From: Gammaproteobacteria bacterium
Lineage (GTDB): Bacteria > Pseudomonadota > Gammaproteobacteria > Steroidobacterales > Steroidobacteraceae
Assembly: GCA_028293745.1 (NCBI GenBank)
Contig: JAQGOF010000151.1
Location: 1 to 64,000 of the forward strand
Length of the DNA stretch: 64,000 bases
Reading direction: 5' to 3'
The notes under the pieces were generated by a model. It was not told the origin of the DNA. It saw only the letters and a program-made list of their open reading frames with translations, and did no database searches. Shown here one piece after another: positions 44,978 to 53,903 of this stretch. Within the stretch, counting starts at the first letter, position 1. Every line of letters starts with the position of its first letter. The position numbers were made by a program, and so were the translations under genes.

Positions 44978-45729
44978 AGACGAGAATCGTAACATTCACC
45001 CTGCTGTTGGCGGGATCCGTGCAACTTAGCCAGGCCCGGGCATCGAGTCAGACCTTCCCGTCGGCCGAGGAGGCGAGCCGGGCCCTCCTGGCCGCAGTCC
45101 AACGGCATGATGACCGGGCCGTGACGCAGATCCTCGGGGCGGGAGCCAGCTCTGTCAGCTCCGGTGACAAGGCCCAGGACTCACTGGAGCGTGAGCAGTT
45201 CGTGCAGAAATATCAGGAAATGCACCGGCTGGTCCAGGAGCCTGGAGGAGCCATGGCGCTGTACATCGGAGCCGAGCACTGGCCCTTCCCGATCCCGCTC
45301 GTAGTCCGCGATGGTGCGTGGCGATTCGACGCGGACGGTGGTGCGAACGAAATCCGTTTCCGGCAGATAGGCGAGAACGAAGTCACGGCGATTGGGATCT
45401 GCCACGCACTGTTCGCAGCCGAAACACATCCGGGAACGGACGCAGAGGCGGACGGGATGGTGAAAACGGTGCTTCCCGACGTGCAGGAGACCAACAAACC
45501 CATCCTGTTCCACGGGTATTACTACCGGGTCCTGTCGAAATCGGGCAGCGGCTTCGTTGCGATTGCCTATCCCGCTAAGTACCGGTCCTCGGGCGTCGTA
45601 AGCTTTGTCATCAACCAGAAGGACGTCGTTTACGAAAAAGACCTGGGACCGAAAACGGCAGCAGTCGCGGGAGCCATGACACTGTATCACCCTGATGCGA
45701 CGTGGGCCCCCGCTGAATCGGAGCCTTGA
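44974..45729 (+). CDS. DUF2950-family secreted protein
   Basis: 251 residues with a signal peptide (VTFTLLLAGSVQLSQARA). The conserved parts are FPSAEEASRALLAAVQRHD, RDGAWRFDADGGANEIRFRQIGENE and the end HGYYYRVLSKSG, YPAKYRSSGVVSFVINQKDVVYEKDLGP, shown here in pieces. This is the DUF2950 family, usually encoded beside DUF3300. The start overlaps the DUF3300 stop (ATGA). It is exported; the role is not known. Confidence 0.87.
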   Translation: MKTRIVTFTLLLAGSVQLSQARASSQTFPSAEEASRALLAAVQRHDDRAVTQILGAGASSVSSGDKAQDSLEREQFVQKYQEMHRLVQEPGGAMALYIGAEHWPFPIPLVVRDGAWRFDADGGANEIRFRQIGENEVTAIGICHALFAAETHPGTDAEADGMVKTVLPDVQETNKPILFHGYYYRVLSKSGSGFVAIAYPAKYRSSGVVSFVINQKDVVYEKDLGPKTAAVAGAMTLYHPDATWAPAESEP

Positions 45730-45747
45730 TTGAGGTCGGAGCCTCCA

Positions 45748-47013
45748 ATGCCATCCACAGCTGGCCCAAAGGCATACGCCTTGATCCTGACTGCGCTTTG
45801 CTCGTCCAGCGTGATCCGCGCCGGGGACCTGCCCAACACCGCCGCAAGTCCACTTGCCCAGCCCAGGTCCATGCGGCAAGTGGGTCTTCCGGCAGCAGCA
45901 ACCCGTGCCTCGATACCCACGGACAACCCGCAGACACCGGAAAAGGTAGCCCTGGGCCAACAGCTGTTTTTCGATGCTCACCTGTCGGCGGACGGCACGA
46001 TAGCCTGCAGCACGTGCCATGATCCGGCGCGCGCCTTCACTGACGGCAAGGCGGTTTCCGCCGGCATCGGCGGCCGCGCCGGTCAACGCAATTCACCCAC
46101 TGTCCTGAACGCACTTTACAACGCAACTCAGTTCTGGGACGGCCGCGCTGCGACGCTCGAACAGCAGGCGGCACTTCCAATCGTCAACTCCGTCGAGATG
46201 GGACAGCCCAATCTGGATGCCGCCGTGGCCAGCATCGCGGCGATTCCGCAATACCGGCAGGCTTTCCAGAGCGCGTTCGGGACAGCCCCCAACGGGACCG
46301 ATCTGGTACGCGCAATTGCCGCTTACGAACGCACGCAGGTCGCCTTCGATTCGCCCTTCGATCACTACATTGCGGGCGAGCGCGATGCCATAGATCCAGC
46401 CGCCCGGCGCGGTTGGGAGCTGTTCAACGGCCGTGCACGCTGCAATAAATGCCACGCGTTGAGCGACAAGACGCGCGACAGCACGAACTTCACCGACAAC
46501 GACTTCCACAACATCGGTGTGTTGATCGTCCGGCACAATGTCGTGGCCCTGGCAAAACAGGCGCGGCAGATGCTCGCCTCGGCCGACGCGGCGGCAGTAG
46601 ACCGCGCCGCAATTCAGACTGATATGTCGGCCCTGGGGCGCTTTCTCGTGACGAAGAAGGAATCAGATATCGCGGCCTTCAAGACCCCAAACCTCCGCAA
46701 TCTCCTGCTGACGGCACCGTATTTCCACGACGGCTCGCAGGCAACGCTGTGGGATGTCATTGATCACTACAACAAGGGGGCGGGACTCAACAATCCGTAT
46801 CTCGACGAAGACATCGTGCCGCTCGCGTTGGGCGAGCGCGATATTGACGATCTGGTGGCGTTCATGGCGTCCCTCACCAGCCCGCCCTATAAGGAAGCTG
46901 CGGCCCTCGAGCTCGCGCGCCAACGCAAGCTGTCACGAACGAGCCGCCCGCAGCGCGATACCGAGCGCGCGTTCGGTCCCGCACCAGTGCGGAAAAAGCC
47001 TCCCCCGCCATAG
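45748..47013 (+). CDS. Di-haem cytochrome c peroxidase/MauG-family protein
   Basis: 421 residues with an N-terminal leader. Two haem c motifs are present: CSTCH (residues 87-91, with LFFDAHLSADGTIAC before it) and CNKCH (232-236). The pattern FKTPNLRNLLLTAPYFHDG gives the distal ligand region. The family reduces periplasmic hydrogen peroxide or modifies other proteins. ATG 45748 has GGAG six bases upstream; a TTG at 45730 is an alternative. It starts 18 bases after the DUF2950 gene, in the same operon. The end is basic and Pro-rich. Confidence 0.9.
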   Translation: MPSTAGPKAYALILTALCSSSVIRAGDLPNTAASPLAQPRSMRQVGLPAAATRASIPTDNPQTPEKVALGQQLFFDAHLSADGTIACSTCHDPARAFTDGKAVSAGIGGRAGQRNSPTVLNALYNATQFWDGRAATLEQQAALPIVNSVEMGQPNLDAAVASIAAIPQYRQAFQSAFGTAPNGTDLVRAIAAYERTQVAFDSPFDHYIAGERDAIDPAARRGWELFNGRARCNKCHALSDKTRDSTNFTDNDFHNIGVLIVRHNVVALAKQARQMLASADAAAVDRAAIQTDMSALGRFLVTKKESDIAAFKTPNLRNLLLTAPYFHDGSQATLWDVIDHYNKGAGLNNPYLDEDIVPLALGERDIDDLVAFMASLTSPPYKEAAALELARQRKLSRTSRPQRDTERAFGPAPVRKKPPPP

Positions 47014-47037
47014 GGTTCAAGGTGGGCGCTCCCGGCC

Positions 47038-47367
47038 CTACCAGGGGGTCACGCGGACGGACAAAACGTGTCCGTCCTTTCGAATCCGCTCGATCGCCTC
47101 GCGACACAGATAGTCGGGGCCGGGACCGGTGAGCTCAGCGACGATGATGGTGTCGCTGCGCTCCCGTCGCAGGATCAACTGGTACGCGACCTCGTTGCTC
47201 AGGAGCGAGTTCAGAAAGCCCGCGTCGCGCGGGTCCGGGATATCCGGCGTCAACTCAACGATGAGCCGGATGTCGCACGGCGCAGGTGTTACTGCCTGGG
47301 CAGTGGCCGTGGTCGCCGCCAAGGCGAGCGCCACGGCCGCTACAAGATATTTCGCGGATGAGATCAT
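47038..47367 (-). CDS. Small secreted protein, unknown function
   Basis: 109 residues. A signal peptide (LVAAVALALAATTATAQA) is followed by a mature part with two Cys (PCDIRLIVEL, DYLCREAIERIRK), possibly forming a disulfide. AGGAG lies seven bases before the ATG. It follows the 36-residue membrane peptide gene by nine bases, so the two are co-transcribed. No family recognised. Confidence 0.65.
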   Translation of the reverse strand: MISSAKYLVAAVALALAATTATAQAVTPAPCDIRLIVELTPDIPDPRDAGFLNSLLSNEVAYQLILRRERSDTIIVAELTGPGPDYLCREAIERIRKDGHVLSVRVTPW

Positions 47368-47376
47368 GGGTAACTC

Positions 47377-47487
47377 CTAGCTCAGCGCCATGACCGCAGC
47401 CACTATTCCGAAGAAGCATGCCATCCCATAGGCCAGGATCCAAAGTGGATTGCGAAGGTCGTTGGAATCGTCTGCGTCAGGTTTCAT
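47377..47487 (-). CDS. 36-residue single-helix membrane peptide
   Basis: The frame reads a polar start MKPDADDSNDLRNPL, then a helix WILAYGMACFFGIVAAVMAL and a Ser before TAG. AGGAGAG lies four to six bases before the ATG, a strong ribosome site. The gene sits between a lipoprotein and a secreted protein on the same strand. Membrane protein with the N-terminus probably inside; function unknown. Confidence 0.55.
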   Translation of the reverse strand: MKPDADDSNDLRNPLWILAYGMACFFGIVAAVMALS

Positions 47488-47528
47488 GTCGCTCTCCTGT
47501 AGTGTTGGCATGCGTTGAGCCGTTCTGC

Positions 47529-48005
47529 TCAAGCCTTCGGGAAGTCAGCGTCGATCGTGTTGCCCTTGGGCAGCTGACACTGGCCGGTACCGCCGCCAGA
47601 CATCCCATCGTCTGGATGAACCAGCTGAAATGTGCAGCGCATGTGCGCGCCATCGGTACTAACGAGATTCGCCACTACGCGGCCGGAATAGTGAGTGACA
47701 AATTCGGGTCCGGCGTCCCAGAAGCCCCAGTCGCCTCCCCAGCGTCCACCACCCCATCCAGTCCACAGCGGGCCGAGGTCATCGACCGTCGTGTTGCTCG
47801 TGATCTGAAAGAACTGCCCGGAATAAGTCTTGCCATTGGATAGCGATGCGTTCATCGATCCGGATACGCCGTCCGAGCTCTTCCAGCTGAAATTGACCGG
47901 GTTCTTGCCCGAAGCCGTCGAGCCGGTTCCCGTTCCCATCGTCGTACAGCCCGCCGCCACTGCAAGCAACAGCGGCAGGCCCAGTTTGAGGGTCGGATGT
48001 ATCAT
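47529..48005 (-). CDS. Outer-membrane or periplasmic lipoprotein
   Basis: 158 residues. The lipobox AVAAGC puts the lipidated Cys at residue 20. The mature part is Gly/Ser/Thr-rich with WTGWGGGRWGGDWGFW and CTFQLVHPDDGMSGGGTGQC (two Cys). GGAG lies eight bases before the ATG; longer forms upstream lack a signal. Its leader resembles the small ORF at 31632-31814. The shared palindrome, a perfect copy, is 103 bases upstream. Function unknown. Confidence 0.75.
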   Translation of the reverse strand: MIHPTLKLGLPLLLAVAAGCTTMGTGTGSTASGKNPVNFSWKSSDGVSGSMNASLSNGKTYSGQFFQITSNTTVDDLGPLWTGWGGGRWGGDWGFWDAGPEFVTHYSGRVVANLVSTDGAHMRCTFQLVHPDDGMSGGGTGQCQLPKGNTIDADFPKA

Positions 48006-48107
48006 GTCGCGTCTCCTGTGTGACCGGCGAGCGGAAGTGCCACCGGTTTCAGGTTTGAGAGCGTGCTTGACGCAGGTGTCGTGTCTATTTCCCGGCGGGC
48101 GCCGGAA

Positions 48108-48121
48108 GTTGCACTTGTAAC
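48108..48121. promoter_or_regulatory. RTTnCAnnTGnAAY palindrome, site G (lipoprotein / DUF2059 gene)
   Basis: GTTGCACTTGTAAC is the only fully symmetric copy (GTTnCAnnTGnAAC). It is 103 bases upstream of the lipoprotein start and 50 bases upstream of the divergent DUF2059 gene. Confidence 0.65.
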
Positions 48122-48170
48122 GTGCCCGGCTGAGCCGGGTCACAGAGATTTACTGACGAGGGGCTTCAAA

Positions 48171-49088
48171 GTGGGTATTCGACTACATCCGTATCCGAGG
48201 CGCGCCGCAATTGGCCTTATCCTGAGTATCGGCGCCCTCTACGCAGGCAACCTGCTTGCTGCGCCGAAACAGGAGGATTCCAAAAGCGCGAAAATCACTG
48301 AGTTGGTTCGACTACAGGGTTTGGGCAGGATGATGGAGCAATCAAAGGCCACGGAGCGGGAGGCGGCGACTCAAATGGTCCGGTCCATGACGGACAAGAC
48401 GGTTGCTCAGTTCCCGAATATCCCGCCGCAGAAGCGCATGGCCATCGAGGCCGCCTCGCAGCGATTCCTGAGTGAAGTGAACAGCGGCTTCGATCAGGAT
48501 GATGCGGTGCAGGCGTGGGGGCGGTTCTATTCGCAAGGGCTGACCGAACAGGAGCTGGATGCCATCCTCGCTTACTACCGCTCGCCCGCCGGGCAAAAGG
48601 ATGTGCGTGCCTCGCAAGCTGCGTTACCGCAGTTCCAACAGTACATGCTCGAGAAGCAAACCACCGCGAGGAACACCGCAATCGCGAACTACGCAGCGGC
48701 GCTTCGGGGGATCGTGAACCCTTCGCAGGCCGATTCGATACCGCCCGCCGTGGCGCGCATGCGTCCTGCCGATTCGAATCCATCGGTGCCGGATGGCAAG
48801 GTTGTTGCTGACTCGGTGTCTGACCGTTGTGAGGGGCTGCCGTCCACGGCATCCCGGGCGCCCAACGTTGCTCAAACCGGTCGGTCAGTGTTGTGTGTGT
48901 GTGTCGATGAGAAGGGCGCGCTGACTCAGGATCCTGTGATCACCGAATCTTCCGGGGATTCGCGGGTAGATTCGGGGGCAGTCAAGCTGGCACGCCGGGA
49001 TTCGGGGCGCTACAAGCTGCTCGCGGTGGATGGCAAGCCGCAAACGGGATGCTTCCGATTCGCGATCAACTTCAGGCACCCGGAGTGA
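48171..49088 (+). CDS. DUF2059 plus TonB-like carboxy-terminal domain, exported
   Basis: About 305 residues. After a leader (IGLILSIGALYAGNLLAA) comes a helical DUF2059 region (FYSQGLTEQELDAILAYYRS), a spacer rich in Pro/Ser, and an end domain with CVCVDEKGALTQDPVITESSG-type sequence ending in a beta-strand, as in TonB carboxy-terminal folds. The start is GTG 48171 with a GAGGGG stretch about eight bases upstream. The pairing of these two domains is seen in other secreted proteins of unknown role. Not coupled to a TonB/ExbB locus here. Confidence 0.7.
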   Translation: MGIRLHPYPRRAAIGLILSIGALYAGNLLAAPKQEDSKSAKITELVRLQGLGRMMEQSKATEREAATQMVRSMTDKTVAQFPNIPPQKRMAIEAASQRFLSEVNSGFDQDDAVQAWGRFYSQGLTEQELDAILAYYRSPAGQKDVRASQAALPQFQQYMLEKQTTARNTAIANYAAALRGIVNPSQADSIPPAVARMRPADSNPSVPDGKVVADSVSDRCEGLPSTASRAPNVAQTGRSVLCVCVDEKGALTQDPVITESSGDSRVDSGAVKLARRDSGRYKLLAVDGKPQTGCFRFAINFRHPE

Positions 49089-49165
49089 TCAACCCACCCT
49101 GACCTGAGGCTGTTCAACCGGCGGCCCACGGCATTGTACTTGCGTGAGTAGGCGTCACGAACGTT

Positions 49166-49177
49166 AGCTCTAGAGCT
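49166..49177. promoter_or_regulatory. 12-bp palindrome over the ribosome site of the Usp-EmrA gene
   Basis: AGCTCTAGAGCT is perfectly symmetric and ends three bases before the ATG at 49180. Such a site could let a repressor or RNA structure control translation or transcription of the pump operon. This is speculative because 12-bp palindromes are not rare. Confidence 0.25.
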
Positions 49178-49179
49178 CG

Positions 49180-50865
49180 ATGACGGGACCTCGAGTGTAT
49201 CAGCGAATTCTGCTCGCCTATGACGGCACTGTGAAAGGCCGGGCAGCCCTTCGCGAGGGAGCTTTGCTGGCCAAGCAGGTCGAAGCTGAAGTATTTCTGT
49301 TGTCGGTAATCGTCGAGGCGCCTGGAACGCGGGTGGCCGATGCGGCGGGTGGTACCGGACTCAACCAACAGCGCGAGGACTACAGGGCTGTCCTCAGGGA
49401 CGGTGAGCAACGCCTCAGGCAGCTGGGCTTCGCGCCGACTGCCAAGCTGGTCATCGGCGAGCCCGCCCGGGAAATCGGTGCCTTCGCCAGGCAGATTGGA
49501 GCCGATCTGGTCGTCGTCGGCCATCATCGACAAAGTGCTTTGGAGCGTTGGTGGTCGGGCCCCAACGGCGCCTATCTCATTGACTATGTCCACTGCAGCC
49601 TGTTGGTCTCCCAGAACGTGGTCAGCGATGAGGCATTCGCGGCACGGCTGTCCCGGGAGCAGAGCGCGGCGCCGGCGCAGGGTGCTGCCGGGGCAGCGCT
49701 GGGCAGCGCGCCGGAGCAGGGTGCCGCGCCGCAGAATCAGACGCAGGAGCGCTCTTCGAGCGCTGCTGAGCCAATGTCGAATTCGCAGGGCACCCGCATA
49801 CGCGAGCCCAGGCAGCGGCTCCGCTGGGCCCTCTACATGTTGCCCGTGATCGCTCTCATAGTGGGTGCCTACTGGTACATCAACGGCGGCCAGGTTGTGT
49901 CTGTGAATGATGCCTACGTTGAAGCAGACAAGCTGGGCGTGTCAACGGATGTGTCAGGAATAGTTCAACAGGTGGCGGTGTCTGACAACCAGTACGTCAC
50001 GAAAGGACAGCTTCTGTATCGCCTCGACGATCTTCCGTACCGGATCGCCCTGGCGCGGGCTGAGGCCCAGGTCGGCATCGCGCGCGACGCACTCGATGCC
50101 CTCAGATCGAACTACAACGACGCGAGAGCCCAGCTCAAGCAGGCCCAGTATGACCTCGGCTACTATGCCACCGAGTTTCGGCGTGTTCAGGACCTGTCGA
50201 AAGCACACGTGGCCTCGCAAGCGAGTTTCGATACGGCTCGGCGAAATCTGCAGACTGCGCGGCAGAAGCTCGTCTCCCTCAAACAGCAGCTCGCGGCTAT
50301 TGCTGCCAACCTCAACGGCGATCCCGAGAGCCCGGTCGAGCAGAACCCCCGTTTTCTGGATGCCCTGGCGCAACGTGACGAGGCAGCGCGGGAACTGGCA
50401 CATACGATAGTGAAAGCGCCGTTCGCGGGCATTGTGGCCAATGTTCCTTCGACCGCTCCAGGCAGGTATCTCCAGGTCCAGGCCACGGCATTTTTCCTGG
50501 TGTCCACGAACCATGTCTGGGTGGACGCGAATCCGAAGGAAACGGAGGTCACCTACGTACGTCCGGGACAACGAGCCGTTGTGACAGTGGACGCCTATCC
50601 GCATGTGCAGTGGACAGGCGGGGTCGAAAGTATCAGCCCAGCAGCGGCGCAGGAGTTCTCTCTGCTGCCGGCTCAGAACACCAGTGGTAATTGGGTCAAG
50701 GTGGTGCAGCGTATTCCGATGCGGGTCCGTGTTGATACCAGGGATCAAAGGCTGCCCCCGCTGCGAGCGGGTATGAGCGTCGAGGTCTCCATCGATACCG
50801 GCCATACACGCGGCTGGCCGCGCTTCATGACCGGCTGGTTCAGTCATTCACGGCGGGATTTGTGA
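49180..50865 (+). CDS. UspA-EmrA fusion: universal stress domain on an efflux adaptor
   Basis: 561 residues. Residues 1-150 form a universal stress protein domain (RILLAYDGTVKGRAALREGA, ADLVVVGHHRQSALERWWSG); its nucleotide loop differs from the canonical GxRG pattern. An Ala/Gln/Ser linker follows, then a membrane helix (216-236) and an EmrA/HlyD adaptor with VVSVNDAYVEADKLGVSTDV and PFAGIVANV. There is no internal stop or frameshift. EmrA adaptors are normally about 390 residues without the first domain. It is followed by emrB- and OMF-type genes. An internal ATG at 49772 could make adaptor alone. Confidence 0.82.
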   Translation: MTGPRVYQRILLAYDGTVKGRAALREGALLAKQVEAEVFLLSVIVEAPGTRVADAAGGTGLNQQREDYRAVLRDGEQRLRQLGFAPTAKLVIGEPAREIGAFARQIGADLVVVGHHRQSALERWWSGPNGAYLIDYVHCSLLVSQNVVSDEAFAARLSREQSAAPAQGAAGAALGSAPEQGAAPQNQTQERSSSAAEPMSNSQGTRIREPRQRLRWALYMLPVIALIVGAYWYINGGQVVSVNDAYVEADKLGVSTDVSGIVQQVAVSDNQYVTKGQLLYRLDDLPYRIALARAEAQVGIARDALDALRSNYNDARAQLKQAQYDLGYYATEFRRVQDLSKAHVASQASFDTARRNLQTARQKLVSLKQQLAAIAANLNGDPESPVEQNPRFLDALAQRDEAARELAHTIVKAPFAGIVANVPSTAPGRYLQVQATAFFLVSTNHVWVDANPKETEVTYVRPGQRAVVTVDAYPHVQWTGGVESISPAAAQEFSLLPAQNTSGNWVKVVQRIPMRVRVDTRDQRLPPLRAGMSVEVSIDTGHTRGWPRFMTGWFSHSRRDL

Positions 50866-52400
50866 TGGCGACGAGGCCCGCGGCCGATGGCACCAATCGC
50901 ACGGCAATTACCGCATGCGTCATGCTCGCCACCTTGATGCAGGCGCTGGACACTACCATCGCCAACGTCGCGCTCCCCTACATACAGGGGAGTGTCGCGG
51001 CGAGTCAGGACCAGATCGCGTGGGTTCTCACATCCTATATCGTCGCGGCGGCGATCATGACGCCACCGACGGGCTTCCTCTCCGGGCGATTCGGGATCAG
51101 GCGCCTGTTCCTCGTGTCCGTGGCGGGGTTCACCGTAGCTTCCATGCTCTGCGGCATGGCTCAAACGCTGCTGCAACTCGTCCTGTTCCGCATCCTGCAG
51201 GGCTGCTTCGGCGCGGCACTGGTGCCTCTCGCACAAACCGTCCTGTTCGATATCAATCCTCCGGAGCGGCGCGGCTCGGCCATGGCCCTCTGGGGCGTTG
51301 CCGTGATGGCAGGTCCTGTCCTCGGGCCGGTCATCGGCGGCTGGCTCACCGAAAATTACACCTGGCGGTACGTTTTCTATATCAACCTGCCCATCGGCCT
51401 GCTGGCTTTTCTGGGCATCATGACCTTCGTGCAGGACACGAGCCGCAACAGGGCCGCCAGGCTGGATTGGATGGGCTTTGCCACCTTGAGCATCGCCATT
51501 GGCGCGTTTCAGGTCATGCTGGATCGGGGCGAGCTGCTCGATTGGTTCAGCTCGGGTGAGATTGTCATTGAAGCCATTCTTGCCGCTACGGCGTTCTATC
51601 TCTTCCTCGTCAATACCTTTACAACGACCCACCCGTTTGTGCGCCCCTCGCTGTTCCGCGACCGCAACTTAACCGCGGGCGTTCTGTTCGTATTCGTCGT
51701 AGGCCTGACCTATTTTGCCTCGCTGGCCCTGCAACCTCCTTACCTGCAGAGCCTGATGAATTACCCGGTCGTCACCGCGGGCCTGGTAATGGGGCCGCGC
51801 GGGATCGGCACCATGGCAGCAATGACCCTGGTCGGAAAAATGATCGGACGGGTCGACACGCGCCTGCTGCTCGCCATCGGCCTTGGACTGTCGGCCTGGT
51901 CGTTTCATGTCATGACCGGCTGGACGCCCGATGTCTCGGCCGGAACCATCATCTTTGTCGGCGTGGTGCAGGGAGTCGGATTGGGGTTTCTGTTCACGCC
52001 GCTCAGCGTAGTGACGTTATCAACGTTACCGACGGAGCTTCGTACGGAAGGAGCGGGTCTCTACAGCCTGTCGCGCAATATCGGCTCGAGCATCGGCATT
52101 TCCGTAGTCAACACCTTGTTGACGCGCAACACGCAGATCAATCACGAAGATATTGCGCGCTACGTCACGCCTGTCAACCCGGTCTTGTCGGACCCGCCTT
52201 TGAGTCAATTCTTCAATCCCTACGAGGCCGCTGGCCGCGCCGCGCTGGACAGCACGGTTACGACGCAGGCGCGGATCATAGCGTACATCGATGATTACAA
52301 GCTGCTGATGATCGCGACGCTAGTCGTCATTCCGCTGCTTTTCGTGTTCAAGAAACCCTCCGGCAGTGGCGGTGCACAGTCCTCAGTGGTGATTGAATGA
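50865..52400 (+). CDS. EmrB/DHA2-family MFS efflux permease
   Basis: 511 residues with about 14 membrane segments, as in DHA2 transporters. Motifs: LDTTIANVALPYIQGS at helix 1, GFLSGRFGIRRLFLVS, and GVAVMAGPVLGPVIGGWLTE (motif C of antiporters). It exports hydrophobic compounds with the EmrA-like adaptor and an outer-membrane factor. The ATG overlaps the previous stop (TGATG) and the stop overlaps the next start, so the three genes are tightly coupled. Confidence 0.93.
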   Translation: MATRPAADGTNRTAITACVMLATLMQALDTTIANVALPYIQGSVAASQDQIAWVLTSYIVAAAIMTPPTGFLSGRFGIRRLFLVSVAGFTVASMLCGMAQTLLQLVLFRILQGCFGAALVPLAQTVLFDINPPERRGSAMALWGVAVMAGPVLGPVIGGWLTENYTWRYVFYINLPIGLLAFLGIMTFVQDTSRNRAARLDWMGFATLSIAIGAFQVMLDRGELLDWFSSGEIVIEAILAATAFYLFLVNTFTTTHPFVRPSLFRDRNLTAGVLFVFVVGLTYFASLALQPPYLQSLMNYPVVTAGLVMGPRGIGTMAAMTLVGKMIGRVDTRLLLAIGLGLSAWSFHVMTGWTPDVSAGTIIFVGVVQGVGLGFLFTPLSVVTLSTLPTELRTEGAGLYSLSRNIGSSIGISVVNTLLTRNTQINHEDIARYVTPVNPVLSDPPLSQFFNPYEAAGRAALDSTVTTQARIIAYIDDYKLLMIATLVVIPLLFVFKKPSGSGGAQSSVVIE

Positions 52401-53863
52401 TCCTGCGTCCGGGGCGAGCGGCAAGCGCCGCCGTCATTGCGTTGCTCGCCCTGGCGGAGCCGGCATGTATCACCGTCGGACCCGGGTCAAGGCCCCCAAC
52501 CGTGCGGTCAGATGTCCGCTATATTTCACCCGCAGAGACGGGTGAGCCCGACCCCGCTATAACACAGCACATACCAACACAGGCCATTACACCGGGCCGG
52601 GCCGTGGCGCCAGAATGGTGGAGACTGTTCAAGTCGCCGCAGCTGGACGGGCTTGTGACGGAGGCCATAGCCGGAAGCCGCACGCTCGAGGGTGCGAAGG
52701 CGAGGCTGGAAGCGCAGAGGCAAACAGTTGAGGCAGCGCGGGCGTCTCTTTATCCGCAGCTGGGCCTCAGTGCCTCCATTGCACGTCAAAAAGAAAGCCC
52801 CGCGACATTCGGATTGTCCGCAAATGCATTGCCGCTGCCGCCGAATTTCACCTTGTTCCAGATCGGCCCGAGCGTCAGCTACAGGCTCGACCTGTTCGGT
52901 GGCGTCCGCCAACGCATCGAGCAGCAATCCGCCCTCGCTGACTATCAGCAATACCAGCTCGCGGCGGCGTATCTGGCGCTGACTGGCAATACAGTCATGG
53001 AGGCTGTCCAGGTTGCCTCGATACGCGCTCAGAGGCAGGCGCTCGGGGGCATCCTGGAAATCGATCGACGCAACCTGCAGCTCGTCCGCACAGAGCGCGA
53101 CGTCGGAGCCGTTCCTGACAGTGATGTGGTCAGCGCCGAGAGCCAACTGGCAGCAGACGAAACATTGCAGCCTGGACTGGATCAACAGCTCAGTCTTGCG
53201 ATACACGCTCTCGCGGTTCTGCTCGGACACGCGCCAGCAGACTGGTCACCACCAGACTTCGCCTTGTCGGGGTTGACGCTGCCTGCTGATGTGCCGCTTA
53301 CCTTGCCGTCGCAGCTCGTGCACCAGCGACCAGACATTCTTTCCGCCGAAGCGCAGCTGCACGCAGCCAGTGCGCAGATTGGAATCGCGACCGCACAGTT
53401 TTATCCTGACATCACACTGTCAGCCGGCGCCAGCGCCTCCTCGCTGAACGGTGGAGACCTGTTCAGCCCTGCGGGACTCGTATGGAGTATTGCAGCCGGG
53501 TTGACGCAACCGGTTTTCGATGCCGGCATGCGCCGGGCCCAGCGACGCGCGGCGTTGGCGACGTTCAGGGCAGCGGCAGCTGACTATCAGGAGACAGTGC
53601 TGCAGGCATTCCGGCAAGTCGCTGATATCCTGCAGGCGCTCGTTCACGATACGAACCTCCTCGCCGCACAGAAGCGCTCGCTGGATACAGCCTCACGGTC
53701 GGTCAATCTGCAAAATACCAACTATGAGAAAGGCGGAACCGGTATTCTCGAGTTGCTCGATGCGCAGCGACAGTACCAGCACGCCCTGGTTGGCTACATC
53801 GGGGCGAAGGCGCAGCGCTATTTGGACACGATCCAATTGCTGGCGGCGATGGGAGGGGGATAG
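52397..53863 (+). CDS. NodT/OprM-family outer-membrane efflux lipoprotein
   Basis: 488 residues. The signal peptide ends in AEPAC (lipidated Cys24), followed by the mature protein with two repeats of the TolC-like fold (WWRLFKSPQLDGLVTEAI, RPDILSAEAQLHAASAQIG, NYEKGGTGILELLDAQRQYQ). It completes a tripartite pump with the two preceding gene products. It overlaps emrB by four bases. A short hairpin follows the stop. Confidence 0.92.
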   Translation: MILRPGRAASAAVIALLALAEPACITVGPGSRPPTVRSDVRYISPAETGEPDPAITQHIPTQAITPGRAVAPEWWRLFKSPQLDGLVTEAIAGSRTLEGAKARLEAQRQTVEAARASLYPQLGLSASIARQKESPATFGLSANALPLPPNFTLFQIGPSVSYRLDLFGGVRQRIEQQSALADYQQYQLAAAYLALTGNTVMEAVQVASIRAQRQALGGILEIDRRNLQLVRTERDVGAVPDSDVVSAESQLAADETLQPGLDQQLSLAIHALAVLLGHAPADWSPPDFALSGLTLPADVPLTLPSQLVHQRPDILSAEAQLHAASAQIGIATAQFYPDITLSAGASASSLNGGDLFSPAGLVWSIAAGLTQPVFDAGMRRAQRRAALATFRAAAADYQETVLQAFRQVADILQALVHDTNLLAAQKRSLDTASRSVNLQNTNYEKGGTGILELLDAQRQYQHALVGYIGAKAQRYLDTIQLLAAMGGG

Positions 53864-53864
53864 T

Positions 53865-53880
53865 GGGAGACGAATCTCCC
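53865..53880. terminator. Hairpin between convergent pump and hydratase genes
   Basis: GGGAGA-CGAA-TCTCCC, a perfect six-base stem with a four-base loop, starts two bases after the outer-membrane factor stop. It lies in the 40-base gap between convergent genes and could serve both. No U-run follows on the plus strand. Confidence 0.4.
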
Positions 53881-53903
53881 TGCTGGTGATTGTCGGTCTG
53901 TGC

